Of a DNA stretch of 64,000 nt, positions 40,159 through 49,700 are shown in pieces. This DNA is from an uncultured Acidimicrobiaceae bacterium (GTDB lineage: Bacteria; Actinomycetota; Acidimicrobiia; Acidimicrobiales; RAAP-2). Position 1 is the first letter of the stretch; every line of letters starts with the position of its first letter. The notes under the pieces are model-generated. The model was not told the DNA's origin. It saw only the letters and a list, made by a program, of their open reading frames with translations, and ran no database searches. The position numbers and the translations under genes were made by a program. The stretch is from positions 124,001-188,000 of the forward strand of contig CALJTY010000030.1 in assembly GCA_937975915.1 (NCBI GenBank), given 5' to 3'.

Positions 40159-41505
40159 TCAGACGCCTTTTATTACAGGAAAATTGATGGTGAATCTGGC
40201 TCCACCGAGTTCTGGGTCTTTGTCAACGACCACCACACCATTGAATTCACGCACGACCTGGGCAACGATTGAAAGGCCAAGTCCTGAACCCGGAAGTGAG
40301 CGAGATGATGGTGCTCTCCAAAAGCGGTCAAAAACAAAAGGTCGATCTTCTTCGTTAACACCCGGACCGCTGTCGCTCACGGTTATTGAACCATTGGAAG
40401 TCTTTACGAGGATTCGACCATTTTCGGGGGTGAACTTGACTGCGTTCGTCAGCAAATTGCTGACAGCGCGTTCGAGTCGGTCACGACGACCAGAAATTGA
40501 AGAAGCTTCGAGTTCTGAATCAATGGTGATGTGCTTAATTCGTGCGTAGGTTTTTGCAGTGTCAACTGCTTCTTGGACGCAGTCTTCGAGGTGAAGTACG
40601 ACTACTTCGCCTTCACTTCGCTCACCTCTTGAAAGCTCGCCTAGATCAGTTACGAGAACTGACAACTCATCCACTTGAGTGATGATGTCGGCTTTCAACT
40701 GTTGTAAGTCTTCGTCAGATAGCTCAGAGGCTCTGGACATAACTTGGGCATTGGTGCGAAGCGAAGTGAGGGGAGTTCGTAGCTCGTGACTTGCATCCAG
40801 GACCAGCTGTCTCTGGAGGAGTTGGCTATCTTCCACTGAGTTCAACAACTTATTGAATACGCTTCTCAAGCGCCCGAGTTCGTCATCACTGCCTTCTGCA
40901 ATTCTGTAGCTGAGATCCTGTGTACTCGCCACAGTTTCAATTTCATTCGTTACCGATTCAAGTGGTCGAAGTGCGGTGCGGGCAATGAAAGTACCAAGTA
41001 TGAAGGCGAGGAAAACTCCGCCGAGTGCTACCAACAACAACGTTCCAATCAGGTGACGCAGCTGGTTCGTTTCTCCTGAAATGTTGATGACAAAAAGTTG
41101 CGCTGAAGTTGAAGCAACTTTGCAGATTTCGTCACCACAGTTGACTTGTGTGCCGCTGGGGATTGGAACAATAAGTTCTCTAAAGGGTGATTCGTTGATC
41201 TCAACTGTTCTCAGCTGTTCTCCAAGTTGGCCTCTGGCGACTTTCAGAATTACTGAGTCAATCGGCACCGTGGACTTTGGTGTGGTGGTGCCATTGGCGA
41301 GGATTAATTCGGTGAATGCACCACTTAACTTAAATTCTTCGCCAGATGCATGAGGCCGGGCTACGAGCGCAGCGTTATGTAGTGAAGTATCAACTGAGGC
41401 GATCAGTGAATTCTTTGCGGTCAAGAACGATGCGAAGCAGGCGAGTAGAACTGCAACAGTGGCAACACCAACGGTTGAGAAAATGACTCGATTACGAAAT
41501 GTCAC
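40159..41505 (-). CDS. Sensor histidine kinase
   Basis: Protein of 448 residues. One membrane segment lies at about 8-29 and a second at about 157-180, framing an outside sensor domain of about 125 residues with two Cys (NCGDEIC). A HAMP domain follows. The HisKA phosphorylation site is DASHELRTPLTSLRTN. The ATPase has NLLTNAVKFTPENG, VSDSGPGV and GSGLGLSIV. It phosphorylates the response regulator encoded just upstream, with which it overlaps by 4 bases (GTGA). The close Cys pair could sense redox state, which would suit the electron-transfer genes downstream; this is a guess. Confidence 0.94.
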   Translation of the reverse strand: MTFRNRVIFSTVGVATVAVLLACFASFLTAKNSLIASVDTSLHNAALVARPHASGEEFKLSGAFTELILANGTTTPKSTVPIDSVILKVARGQLGEQLRTVEINESPFRELIVPIPSGTQVNCGDEICKVASTSAQLFVINISGETNQLRHLIGTLLLVALGGVFLAFILGTFIARTALRPLESVTNEIETVASTQDLSYRIAEGSDDELGRLRSVFNKLLNSVEDSQLLQRQLVLDASHELRTPLTSLRTNAQVMSRASELSDEDLQQLKADIITQVDELSVLVTDLGELSRGERSEGEVVVLHLEDCVQEAVDTAKTYARIKHITIDSELEASSISGRRDRLERAVSNLLTNAVKFTPENGRILVKTSNGSITVSDSGPGVNEEDRPFVFDRFWRAPSSRSLPGSGLGLSIVAQVVREFNGVVVVDKDPELGGARFTINFPVIKGV

Positions 41506-42203
41506 GAGGAGCGAAGTGCGTATCCAACGCCACGAACAGTTTGGATGAGACGCTTTGTTTCGTCGTCACCTTCAAGTTTGCGGCGTAAATAGCCAATGTA
41601 GACAGCAAGAGAGTTTGTTCCCGAATCAAAGTTGTAGCCCCAAACGAGGTCGAGTATTTGTTCGCGGGTGAGGACTTGACGAGGGTGTTGCAAAAAGAGT
41701 TCTAGAAGGTCAAATTCAATTTTGGTCAAATCAACTGCACGATCACCACGAAACACTTCACGCGTCTGTGGATTAAGCGTGAGGTCTTCGAAGCGCATGA
41801 CGTCTGCGAGCCCATCGCCGGCTCCTTGGCGGCGAAGTAGTGCTCGGAGGCGTGCGAGTAGTTCAGCCAAGTCAAATGGCTTTACGAGGTAATCATCAGC
41901 TCCTGCGTCAAGTCCTTCAACGCGGTCATTCACGGCATCTCGAGCGGTGAGCATCAAAATTGGTGTCACGTCTCCGGCTTTTCGAATGCGTCTACACACT
42001 TCAAGCCCATCGATGTCAGGAAGCTGCAGATCCAAAATGATTGCGTTTGGTGCACGGAGCTGAATGGCTTTGAGTGCGCTCAGTCCATCTTCAAAGAGTT
42101 CAACCTCGTAATTTTCCATACGAAGCGCGCGCCCCAGGGCAGTGCGAATAGCACCATCATCGTCAATAATTGCGATGTAGTTGTTGGGACTTGCTGCGCT
42201 CAT
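41502..42203 (-). CDS. OmpR-family response regulator
   Basis: Protein of 233 residues. The receiver domain has IIDDDG (acidic pocket), ILDLQLPDIDG (phospho-acceptor Asp) and LVKPFDLAELLARLR (Lys). The winged-helix output domain ends with NSLAVYIGYLRRKLEGDDE and TVRGVGYAL. It resembles MprA/PrrA-type regulators of actinobacteria. It likely controls its own operon and perhaps the apbE redox operon just downstream. Confidence 0.95.
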   Translation of the reverse strand: MSAASPNNYIAIIDDDGAIRTALGRALRMENYEVELFEDGLSALKAIQLRAPNAIILDLQLPDIDGLEVCRRIRKAGDVTPILMLTARDAVNDRVEGLDAGADDYLVKPFDLAELLARLRALLRRQGAGDGLADVMRFEDLTLNPQTREVFRGDRAVDLTKIEFDLLELFLQHPRQVLTREQILDLVWGYNFDSGTNSLAVYIGYLRRKLEGDDETKRLIQTVRGVGYALRSS

Positions 42204-42310
42204 AATGGGGCTTTCATTTGGGTGCTTCGTTTCCCTCTATTGTTGTAGGTGGGTATTAAGCGACTTCAGGTATTCAATAAGAATTTCTGAAGATTAAATG
42301 TACCTAACAA

Positions 42311-42384
42311 TGGCGGATCGTCCAATGGCAGGACAACAGACTTTGAATCTGTGAATCTAGGTTCGACCCCTAGTCCGCCAGCCA
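42311..42384 (+). tRNA. tRNA-Gln (anticodon UUG), CCA encoded
   Basis: The acceptor stem TGGCGGA/TCCGCCA pairs fully. D-arm GTCC/GGAC, anticodon stem ACAGA/TCTGT, loop CTTTGAA giving TTG (reads CAA), T-arm CTAGG/CCTAG with TTCGACC. The discriminator is G and CCA is encoded at 42382-42384. It is placed between the response regulator's divergent leader and a convergent hydrolase gene. Confidence 0.95.
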
Positions 42385-42389
42385 CATAG

Positions 42390-43280
42390 TTATTTTGCAA
42401 ATCGACCAAGTAAAGCCGCCAGTTTCAGGGGCTGGTCCCCCTGGACTGAGTGTCCGGCTTCTTGGATATGAACAATCTCAGCGTGGGGAACACGACGCAT
42501 CAGTTCACTTTCATCATCATCATCCACAACTGAGCCAGCGGCCATTCCTCTTATGAGTGTGACTGGCATTGTGAGTTCGCCGAGCTTGTCCCATAGGTTT
42601 CCTACTTCTGGAGCTTGCAGTTCTGACTTTGGATGTTGCTGATGGCGCCACACCCATGAGCCGTCACTTCGCTGCAACGCATTGTGAAGAATGCCTCGAC
42701 GCAGCGCCGAAACTTTTCGAGTCGGGTTGTGCTCGATCGTTCGAGCAAGCAAATCGTCGAAATCATCAAACGACGTTGGACCGTTCACGAATGCAGTGAT
42801 GTGTTTTGCTTTTTCAGCATTGACTCCGGGCGTTATGTCAATGAGTGTCAACGAACTAACTAGCTCGGGATGTGCTGATGCAATCAGGATTGAAGTGAGG
42901 CCACCCATGGACATGCCGACGAGGGGCGTTGGTTTCATTACGAGTTGAGCAAGCGCGTTCGAAACATCACTTGCGTGCGCACGGATCGCCGACGAACCGT
43001 AGGGGCTGGCGTCAGAGTGTCCATGATTAGGAAGATCTAGGGCAATGAGCGGTTGCTGGAGTGCGAGAGCAACAGTGTCGTAGGTGTGAGCGTTCTGTGC
43101 TCCGCCGTGGAGCAACACCATCGAGGGCACTTCTTCTTGCCACTGCAGTCCGCTTAGTTTGCGTCCAGCGTCTACTTCGACAAAGAAGCGTCGCACCGAT
43201 GGGACCGTGACATCGAGGTCCCATTCTGCAAGGTTTTCCTGAAAGAAGGAAAACTCGTCATAGTTAATTTCACCCACCAC
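42390..43280 (-). CDS. Alpha/beta-fold hydrolase
   Basis: Protein of 296 residues if started at GTG 43280; the open frame extends further but would run inside the divergent glmU. The oxyanion motif is LLHGGAQNAHTYD, the nucleophile elbow is GMSMGG (Ser), and EAGHSVQGDQP gives the His. DLPNHGHSDAS is the usual family segment. It cleaves an ester, amide or C-C bond; no substrate can be named. It ends 5 bases after tRNA-Gln on the opposite strand. Confidence 0.82.
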   Translation of the reverse strand: MVGEINYDEFSFFQENLAEWDLDVTVPSVRRFFVEVDAGRKLSGLQWQEEVPSMVLLHGGAQNAHTYDTVALALQQPLIALDLPNHGHSDASPYGSSAIRAHASDVSNALAQLVMKPTPLVGMSMGGLTSILIASAHPELVSSLTLIDITPGVNAEKAKHITAFVNGPTSFDDFDDLLARTIEHNPTRKVSALRRGILHNALQRSDGSWVWRHQQHPKSELQAPEVGNLWDKLGELTMPVTLIRGMAAGSVVDDDDESELMRRVPHAEIVHIQEAGHSVQGDQPLKLAALLGRFAK

Positions 43281-43293
43281 CGAATCGTAGAAG

Positions 43294-44406
43294 ATGAATG
43301 CTAGAGATGGTGGAGTGATTCGACCAACTTGTGTAGTGGTGCTCGCCGCCGGTGAGGGAACCAGGATGAGGTCCTCGAGACCTAAGCCCTTGCACCACAT
43401 TTGCGGTCGACCAATGGTTCTGTACGTTCTAGATGCCGCCGCCCAGGAAAACGTCATGGCGACAGTGGTCGTAGTTGGACACGGGGCCACGTGGGTTGAG
43501 AAGTCAGTAAGTGAGCGTGCACGTGAAGATGTACGAATAACTTTCGTTGAGCAGCATGAACAACTAGGAACTGGTCACGCTGTGAGTGTGGCACTGCCAA
43601 GCATTAGCGATGCAATGAATGGTGCCGATGGTGACGTGCTCATCATGCCAGGAGATACGCCACTGCTTCGACAAAGCACCATTGCAAGACTGCTCGAGCA
43701 ACACCGTGAAAAAGATGCCGCGATAACAGTCCTCACTGCAATAGTTGACGATCCTTCTGGGTACGGCCGGATTGTCCACGCCAAAAATGGCTCGATCTCT
43801 CGGATTGTTGAAGAGAAAGACGCCAGCGTTGAAGAGCGTGCCATCACTGAAATAAATACTTCAATCATGGTGGTGAAGGAAAGTCTCCTCGGTCCGGCGC
43901 TTCGACGTGTTGATCGGCAAAATGCTCAGAACGAGTACTACCTAACAGATCTAATTTCTCTGCTGTTTGAAACTGGCCACGTCACGCAGTCGTTTGTGCT
44001 GAGTGACGCCACTGAAGCCCAGGGAGTAAACGACCGCATGCAGCTGGCAACTGCAGAAGTTGCCATGCGAGAGCGAATCAATGAGCGATGGATGAAACGT
44101 GGGGTAACGATGTGGGACCCCGCCCAGACGTACATTGACGCCGACGTTGAACTTGCACAAGAAGTGTCACTGCTACCGGGAACTGTCCTAAAGGGCAAGT
44201 GCGTTATTGCCAGGGGCGCACAAATAGGCCCACACGCGAGTCTGACCAATGTGATGGTGGGTGAAAATGCCCACGTTGGAACCGTCGATGCGCAGGATGC
44301 AAAAATTGGCGCTGACGCCACAGTGAGTTCGTATGTAGTTCTTGGCTCTGGTGCAGAAATTCTTTCGGGCGAGTTTGTGGCTCCCTTTCAGCACCGGAAC
44401 CGCTAG
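43294..44406 (+). CDS. glmU: GlmU with intact uridyltransferase domain and truncated acetyltransferase domain
   Basis: Protein of 370 residues against 450-495 for normal GlmU. The N-terminal domain is complete: VVLAAGEGTRMRSSRPKPLH, EQLGTGHAV, MPGDTPLLR, GYGRIV, EEKDA and NTSIMV. The left-handed beta helix starts near residue 250 but ends at FVAPFQHRNR. The Lys, His, Tyr and Asn of the acetyltransferase centre (His363 in E. coli) lie beyond this point and are absent. It should make UDP-GlcNAc from UTP and GlcNAc-1-P, but not acetylate GlcN-1-P. No remnant lies in the 32 bases before prs. Start could be GTG at 43315. Confidence 0.88.
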   Translation: MNARDGGVIRPTCVVVLAAGEGTRMRSSRPKPLHHICGRPMVLYVLDAAAQENVMATVVVVGHGATWVEKSVSERAREDVRITFVEQHEQLGTGHAVSVALPSISDAMNGADGDVLIMPGDTPLLRQSTIARLLEQHREKDAAITVLTAIVDDPSGYGRIVHAKNGSISRIVEEKDASVEERAITEINTSIMVVKESLLGPALRRVDRQNAQNEYYLTDLISLLFETGHVTQSFVLSDATEAQGVNDRMQLATAEVAMRERINERWMKRGVTMWDPAQTYIDADVELAQEVSLLPGTVLKGKCVIARGAQIGPHASLTNVMVGENAHVGTVDAQDAKIGADATVSSYVVLGSGAEILSGEFVAPFQHRNR

Positions 44407-44438
44407 TGCGCAGGTAATAAAAGAACTACGCTGGCTAC

Positions 44439-45413
44439 GTGGAGTCACTCGCTAAGCGTCGCCTTGTCATCGTCTCGGGTCGCTGTCACCCCGCCCTGGC
44501 AAAAGACATTGCTGGCAAATTAGGTGTTGATTTAACCGAAGCCAACCTTCGAGAATTTGCCAATGGAGAAATTCACTGTCGCTTCGATGAATCAATTCGT
44601 GGCGCACACGTCTTCATTGTGCAGACGCACAGCTCGCCGGTAAATGACGCAGTGATGGAACAACTCATCATGATTGATGCAGCCAAGCGCGCATCTGCAA
44701 AAAGTATTACTGCGGTAATTCCAAACTACGGATACGCACGTCAAGACCGAAAGTCAGCTGGTCGCGAACCAATCACGGCGAAGCTGATTGCCGACATGCT
44801 CCAAACCGCTGGCGCCACAAGAGTTCTTTCAGTGGACTTCCACTCTGGCCAGATTCAGGGATTCTTCGACATCCCAGTTGACCACTTGGTTGCGGCTCCA
44901 GTTCTTGAGGATTATCTAAAGGCGAATGCGGATCCTCGATCACTTGTTGTTGTTGCTCCTGATGCAGGGCGCGTAAAAGTTGCTGAGCGTTACGCCCAAC
45001 ACCTCGGATGTGACCTTGCACTTGTTCACAAAACACGTCCAACAGGAACAATGAATACTGTTGAAGCCCGTCACATCATTGGTGATGTTGACGGGCGACA
45101 CTGCGTGCTTATTGACGACATGATTGACACCGCCGGAACAATTGTTGCGAGTTGCGACCTTCTAAAAGAGAGGGGCGCATCTGAAATCTGGGTGATGGCC
45201 ACTCACGCAGTCTTCTCACCACCGGCTGTGGACCGCCTCTTTAACGCTCCGGTAAGTCGCGTGATCGTGACCGACACCTTGCCACTCGGCCCCGAGCGTA
45301 GGTTTGAAAAGTTGGAGATTCTTTCAGTTTCATCCATCATTGCCAACGCAATTTCCGCCATTTTCGAGGATGCATCAGTTTCTGACATCTTCGGCGGCGA
45401 GAACCTCCTGTAG
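44439..45413 (+). CDS. prs: Ribose-phosphate pyrophosphokinase
   Basis: Protein of 324 residues from a GTG. Motifs are EIHCRFDESIRG, YARQDRKSAGREPITAKLIADML, VDFHSGQIQGFFDIPVDHL (DLH is DFH here) and the PRPP loop VLIDDMIDTAGTI. It makes PRPP from ribose-5-phosphate and ATP. The glmU-prs-rplY-pth-mfd order is the standard actinobacterial arrangement. No clear ribosome-binding site is seen before the GTG, so the transcript may be leaderless. Confidence 0.97.
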   Translation: MESLAKRRLVIVSGRCHPALAKDIAGKLGVDLTEANLREFANGEIHCRFDESIRGAHVFIVQTHSSPVNDAVMEQLIMIDAAKRASAKSITAVIPNYGYARQDRKSAGREPITAKLIADMLQTAGATRVLSVDFHSGQIQGFFDIPVDHLVAAPVLEDYLKANADPRSLVVVAPDAGRVKVAERYAQHLGCDLALVHKTRPTGTMNTVEARHIIGDVDGRHCVLIDDMIDTAGTIVASCDLLKERGASEIWVMATHAVFSPPAVDRLFNAPVSRVIVTDTLPLGPERRFEKLEILSVSSIIANAISAIFEDASVSDIFGGENLL

Positions 45414-45440
45414 CCAAAAACGCCTATCTGGCCTACCGGC

Positions 45441-45498
45441 TAGACTTATTTCCCGGTGCCCAGCCCAATTTTGGGCGGCAAACCATTCGTAAGAGGAG
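45441..45498 (+). promoter_or_regulatory. Putative -10 box and ribosome-binding site of rplY
   Basis: TAGACTTAT at 45441-45449 has the TANNNT form of an actinobacterial -10 and is identical to a 9-mer before eno. AGGAG at 45494-45498 lies 5 bases before the ATG. A short palindrome (GCCCAATTTTGGGC, 45463-45476) lies between them. Confidence 0.4.
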
Positions 45499-45503
45499 TT
45501 TTC

Positions 45504-46142
45504 ATGACACAGGCAACGTTGAACGCGCTGACCACTCGAGACAAGGGTTCACGTAACTCACGCCGCCTACGCGCTGCAGGCTCAATTCCTGCCGTTGTAT
45601 ACGGTGAAGGCGTTGCTCCACTCGTTGTATCTGTTGATGCGAAAGAGTTCCGTACATCAGTTTCTGGCGACCAGGGACTTAACTCACTGATCACCCTTAC
45701 CGCTGATGGCAAGAGCTACACAGTGCTCGCACGTGAGCTACAACGCCACAAGGTTCGTGGGACTGTTGCGCACATTGACTTCCAGGTCGTTGACCCTAAC
45801 AAGCCAGTTATTGCGACTGTTCCAGTTCACATGATTGGTGACGCTGTAGAAGTTCGTCACGCTGACTGGGAAATTGACCAGCAGTTGTTCAGTGTTGAAC
45901 TCAAGGCTCGTCCTGCAGACGTTCCAACGCACGTTGACGCTGACATTTCTCACTTGACACCAGGCGCGACATTGCACGTTGGAGACCTAGTTCTTCCTGC
46001 GGGCGTTGAGCCAGCTGGCGACAAGAACGCAGCTGTTGTCTCAACACGTCAAGGACGTGTTGCACTCGTTGGTGGTGGCCAAGACGCAGCCGCTGCAGCA
46101 TCAGATGCTGCCGCAGCTCCAGCAGCTACCCCTTCGGCGTAG
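45504..46142 (+). CDS. rplY: Ribosomal protein bL25 (CTC form)
   Basis: Protein of 212 residues from the ATG at 45504; a GTG 16 codons earlier lies in the leader. The 5S-rRNA-binding domain has RDKGSRNSRRLRAAGSIPAVVYG, and the C-terminal TL5/CTC domain has HADWEIDQQLFSVELKARPADVP. The last 30 residues are Ala-rich. It binds 5S rRNA in the large subunit. It follows prs, the usual position. Confidence 0.96.
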   Translation: MTQATLNALTTRDKGSRNSRRLRAAGSIPAVVYGEGVAPLVVSVDAKEFRTSVSGDQGLNSLITLTADGKSYTVLARELQRHKVRGTVAHIDFQVVDPNKPVIATVPVHMIGDAVEVRHADWEIDQQLFSVELKARPADVPTHVDADISHLTPGATLHVGDLVLPAGVEPAGDKNAAVVSTRQGRVALVGGGQDAAAAASDAAAAPAATPSA

Positions 46143-46148
46143 TTCGCC

Positions 46149-46772
46149 GTGGCGCTTCGGCGCTCTAAGGATGAAGAACGAAGAGGAAGTGCATCGTCAC
46201 TTCTTATTGTCGGTCTCGCCAATCCAGGACCAGAATACGAAGGAACACGCCACAACGTAGGTGGCGATGCAGTTCGACTCGTATGTGAGCGACGCGGTGT
46301 GAAATTAACTCTTGAACGTCGCCAACGTGCAATGACTGCATCAGTGACGACTCCACGGGGCGTCGTCACACTTGCGGTTCCGACTACCTACATGAATGAA
46401 TCAGGCGCAGCACTACCACCACTTCTAAAGCGCACATCGCTCAATGACCTCGAACACTTAGTAATTGCCCACGACGAGCTTGACCTTGAACCAGGGCGCC
46501 TGCAGTTCAAACAAGGTGGTGGGCTCGCAGGACACAACGGCCTTCGTTCTATTGCGAGCGCACTGGGGACGCAAGATTTTGCGCGACTTCGCATTGGTAT
46601 TGGAAAACCAATCACCAAAGAGCAGGGTGCTGACCACGTTCTTCGAAAGCCAACTGGTGCGCGTAAAGAAGCCTTGCAACGCGACGTGGTGAGTGCGGCT
46701 GACGCGATCGAGATGCTTCTTGATTATGACTTTATTGATGCCCAAGCTCGAGTGAATGGTGCTCGTGGCTAA
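46149..46772 (+). CDS. pth: Peptidyl-tRNA hydrolase
   Basis: Protein of 207 residues from a GTG. Key text is GLANPGPEYEGTRHNVG (catalytic His), TYMNESG, HDELDLEPGRLQ (Asp) and KQGGGLAGHNGLRSI. It frees peptides from dropped-off peptidyl-tRNA. An N-terminal basic extension of about 18 residues precedes the domain. It overlaps mfd by 17 bases. Confidence 0.96.
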   Translation: MALRRSKDEERRGSASSLLIVGLANPGPEYEGTRHNVGGDAVRLVCERRGVKLTLERRQRAMTASVTTPRGVVTLAVPTTYMNESGAALPPLLKRTSLNDLEHLVIAHDELDLEPGRLQFKQGGGLAGHNGLRSIASALGTQDFARLRIGIGKPITKEQGADHVLRKPTGARKEALQRDVVSAADAIEMLLDYDFIDAQARVNGARG

Positions 46773-49700
46773 TACATCAGGACTCGCGCGTGTCTTAGAA
46801 CACGTCGCACCCTCGATTCGAGCCTCGGTCGCATCGGGTTCATTTATTCCGAGCAGCTATGCCACACCTCTAGCGGTAGCCAGTTACGCGCCGCATGATC
46901 AGCTCACCTTGGTGGTGACTGCGACCTCCACTGAAGCTGATGTTCTGCGTGATGCGCTTGGCGCACTGCTCAATGATGATGACTGTGTTGCCTTATGGCC
47001 AGGTTGGGACACGCACCCCTTAGAGCGAGTGAGTCCCGATAGTTCAGTAATGGCCGCGCGCTCACTTCTTCGTTGGAGACTGCAGAGCAACGATCGACCT
47101 CGCATTCTCGTAGCGTCGGCGAGGTCGGTTGCACAGTTGCTTTCTCCAGAAGAACTTGTCGCACCATTGCATGTTCTGCGAGGGGCATCACTTGAGCGTG
47201 ACAGTTTCATCTCCTCGCTTTCCTTAATGGGATATCGACGCGAAAACCTAGTTGAACACCGTGCTGAGTTTGCGGTGCGAGGTGGCATTGTTGACGTTTG
47301 GCCCGCACAGGGAAATGATCCAATTCGCCTCGACTTCTTTGGTGATGACATTGAGCGACTAACGACGTTTGACATTGCCAATCAACGTTCACTGCACGAC
47401 ATTGAACAGGCCTACATCGCGCCTGCTCGTGAGTGGATCCCAACACAAAAAACAAGAGAGCGTGCTGAAGCGCTGCTGAAGTCGGCGCCATGGGGGCGTG
47501 AAACATTTGATCGAATTGCGACCGGACAACTCTTTGACGGCATGGAAGGTTGGATGCCGCTCTTCATTGATTCTCCGAAAACAATTCTCGACGAACTACA
47601 AGACTTTCAGTGTGTCGTTGTCGAGCCTGCTCGAGTGGAGACTCGCCTCAATGATCTGCTTGATGAGGAGCGAGAGCTGGCCAATGCAGTCGCCCAGACC
47701 TGGAAGGCCACAGAAGAGATAGGACTACTGCACGCAACCTGGGAGCTGTCACTGGCAACACGCATTGACACAGTGCTTAGCTCCGGGGGAACTGGTGAGA
47801 GTTCTATGGGACTCATTTCGCCTCCAGTTGTTCAAGGTGATGCACCAAGAATTGCTAGTCACGTCAGAAACTGGAGCCCGAAACGACGCGGTGTAGTTCT
47901 GACCTCAAACCCTGCTGCTGTTGAGCGCATGGCGGACCAACTTCGTGGTGAGGGAATTGAAGTCACCACAGACCCAGAAAAAGTTTTAGATGTCCGCATA
48001 ACAGTGCTTATGAGCTCACTGCCAGCTGGGTTCAGTATTGATGATCCAGAAATTGTGGTGTGGAGTGAAAGCGACCTCACTGGGCGACGCTCCGTGCACC
48101 GTGCCGCTCGCACGCGTGCTCGAAATGTTGATGGATTCTTTGATGACCTGGCCATAGGAAGTTATGTTGTTCACCGCCAGCACGGAGTTGCCAAATTCTC
48201 TGGCACCACCACGAGAGCCATCAATGGCGTAGTTCGTGATTACTTAATTCTTGAGTTCAAAGATGGCCGAAGTTACTGGCCAACTGAGCAAATTGACGCA
48301 CTCACTCCCTACACCGGAGGCGACGGTCCAGCGTTGTCGAGAATGGGTGGAGCCGAGTGGCAAAAGACTCGCGCCAAAGCTCGCGCAGCGGCATTCTTGG
48401 TGGCACAAGAACTAGTTGACCTCTATCGTCAGCGAAACATCGCAGTAGGCCATGCCTTTAGCCCGGACACCACGTGGCAGCGAGAGATGGAAGAACTGTT
48501 TCCGTACACGCTTACCGCAGATCAAGCACAAGCGATTGCTGATGTGAAGGCTGATATGGAAATGCTTCGACCCATGGACCGCCTGGTTTGTGCCGACGTT
48601 GGATTTGGAAAAACGGAAATTGCAATTAGAGCTGTGTTTAAAGCAGTGCAGGACAATAAGCAGGCCGCGGTCTTGGTGCCAACAACATTGCTCGCGAGCC
48701 AGCACTTCGCAACAATGGTGGACCGTTTCGCAGGATTTCCCGTCAAGGTTGCGCTCATGAGCAGGTTTGTTGATGAGGCAGAAATGAAGGCAACGACGCA
48801 GGGCCTAAAAGAAGGAACCATTGACGTTGTCGTTGGAACTCACCGACTTCTTTCGGAGAATGTTCAATTTAAAGATCTCGGACTCTTGGTCGTTGACGAA
48901 GAGCAGCGCTTTGGTGTCACCCATAAAGAGGCGATCAAAACACGTTCAGTAAATGTTGATGTATTGACGCTTAGCGCTAGTCCGATTCCTCGAACACTAG
49001 AGATGGCTTTCGCGGGAATTCGCGACCTTTCTATGGTCACTACGCCACCAGCTGATCGACGACCAATCCTCACGCACGTAGGCGAATATTCTGAGCCCGC
49101 TGTTGTGGAGGCGATACGTAGAGAATTGTTGCGTGAAGGACAAGTGTTCTTTGTTCACAACCGTGTTTCAGATATTGATCAAGTAGCCAGGCGAATTGGC
49201 CAACTTGTTCCAGATGCACGAATTGCAATTGCGCACGGACAAATGGATGAAGGCACCCTTGAGCGTGTGATGGTTGATTTCTGGGAACGCAAATTTGATG
49301 TTTTGGTGTGCACCACGATTGTTGAATCTGGCATTGATCTTCCTTCAGTGAACACACTCATTGTTGACCGAGCTGAGCGGCTCGGACTTGGACAAATGCA
49401 CCAACTTCGAGGGCGAGTGGGAAGAAGCGGTCAACGTGCGTACGCGTATCTTTTCCACCCAGCTGATCAAGTTATTTCTGAAACTGCCTACGAGAGACTT
49501 CGAACCATTGGAGATAACACCGCACTAGGTAGTGGATTCAAGATTGCCATGCGAGACCTCGAAATCAGAGGAGCCGGAAACTTGCTTGGACACGATCAGT
49601 CTGGGCCGGTTGCTGCGGTTGGCTACGACCTCTACGTTCAACTGGTTGCAGAGGCAGTTGCCGACGCCAAGGGATTCATTGTTCCAGACGTCGTGCCAAT

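Noticed and set aside
43281..43490. 70-residue N-terminal extension of the alpha/beta hydrolase
   Set aside because: It would overlap the divergent glmU coding region and lacks hydrolase likeness.
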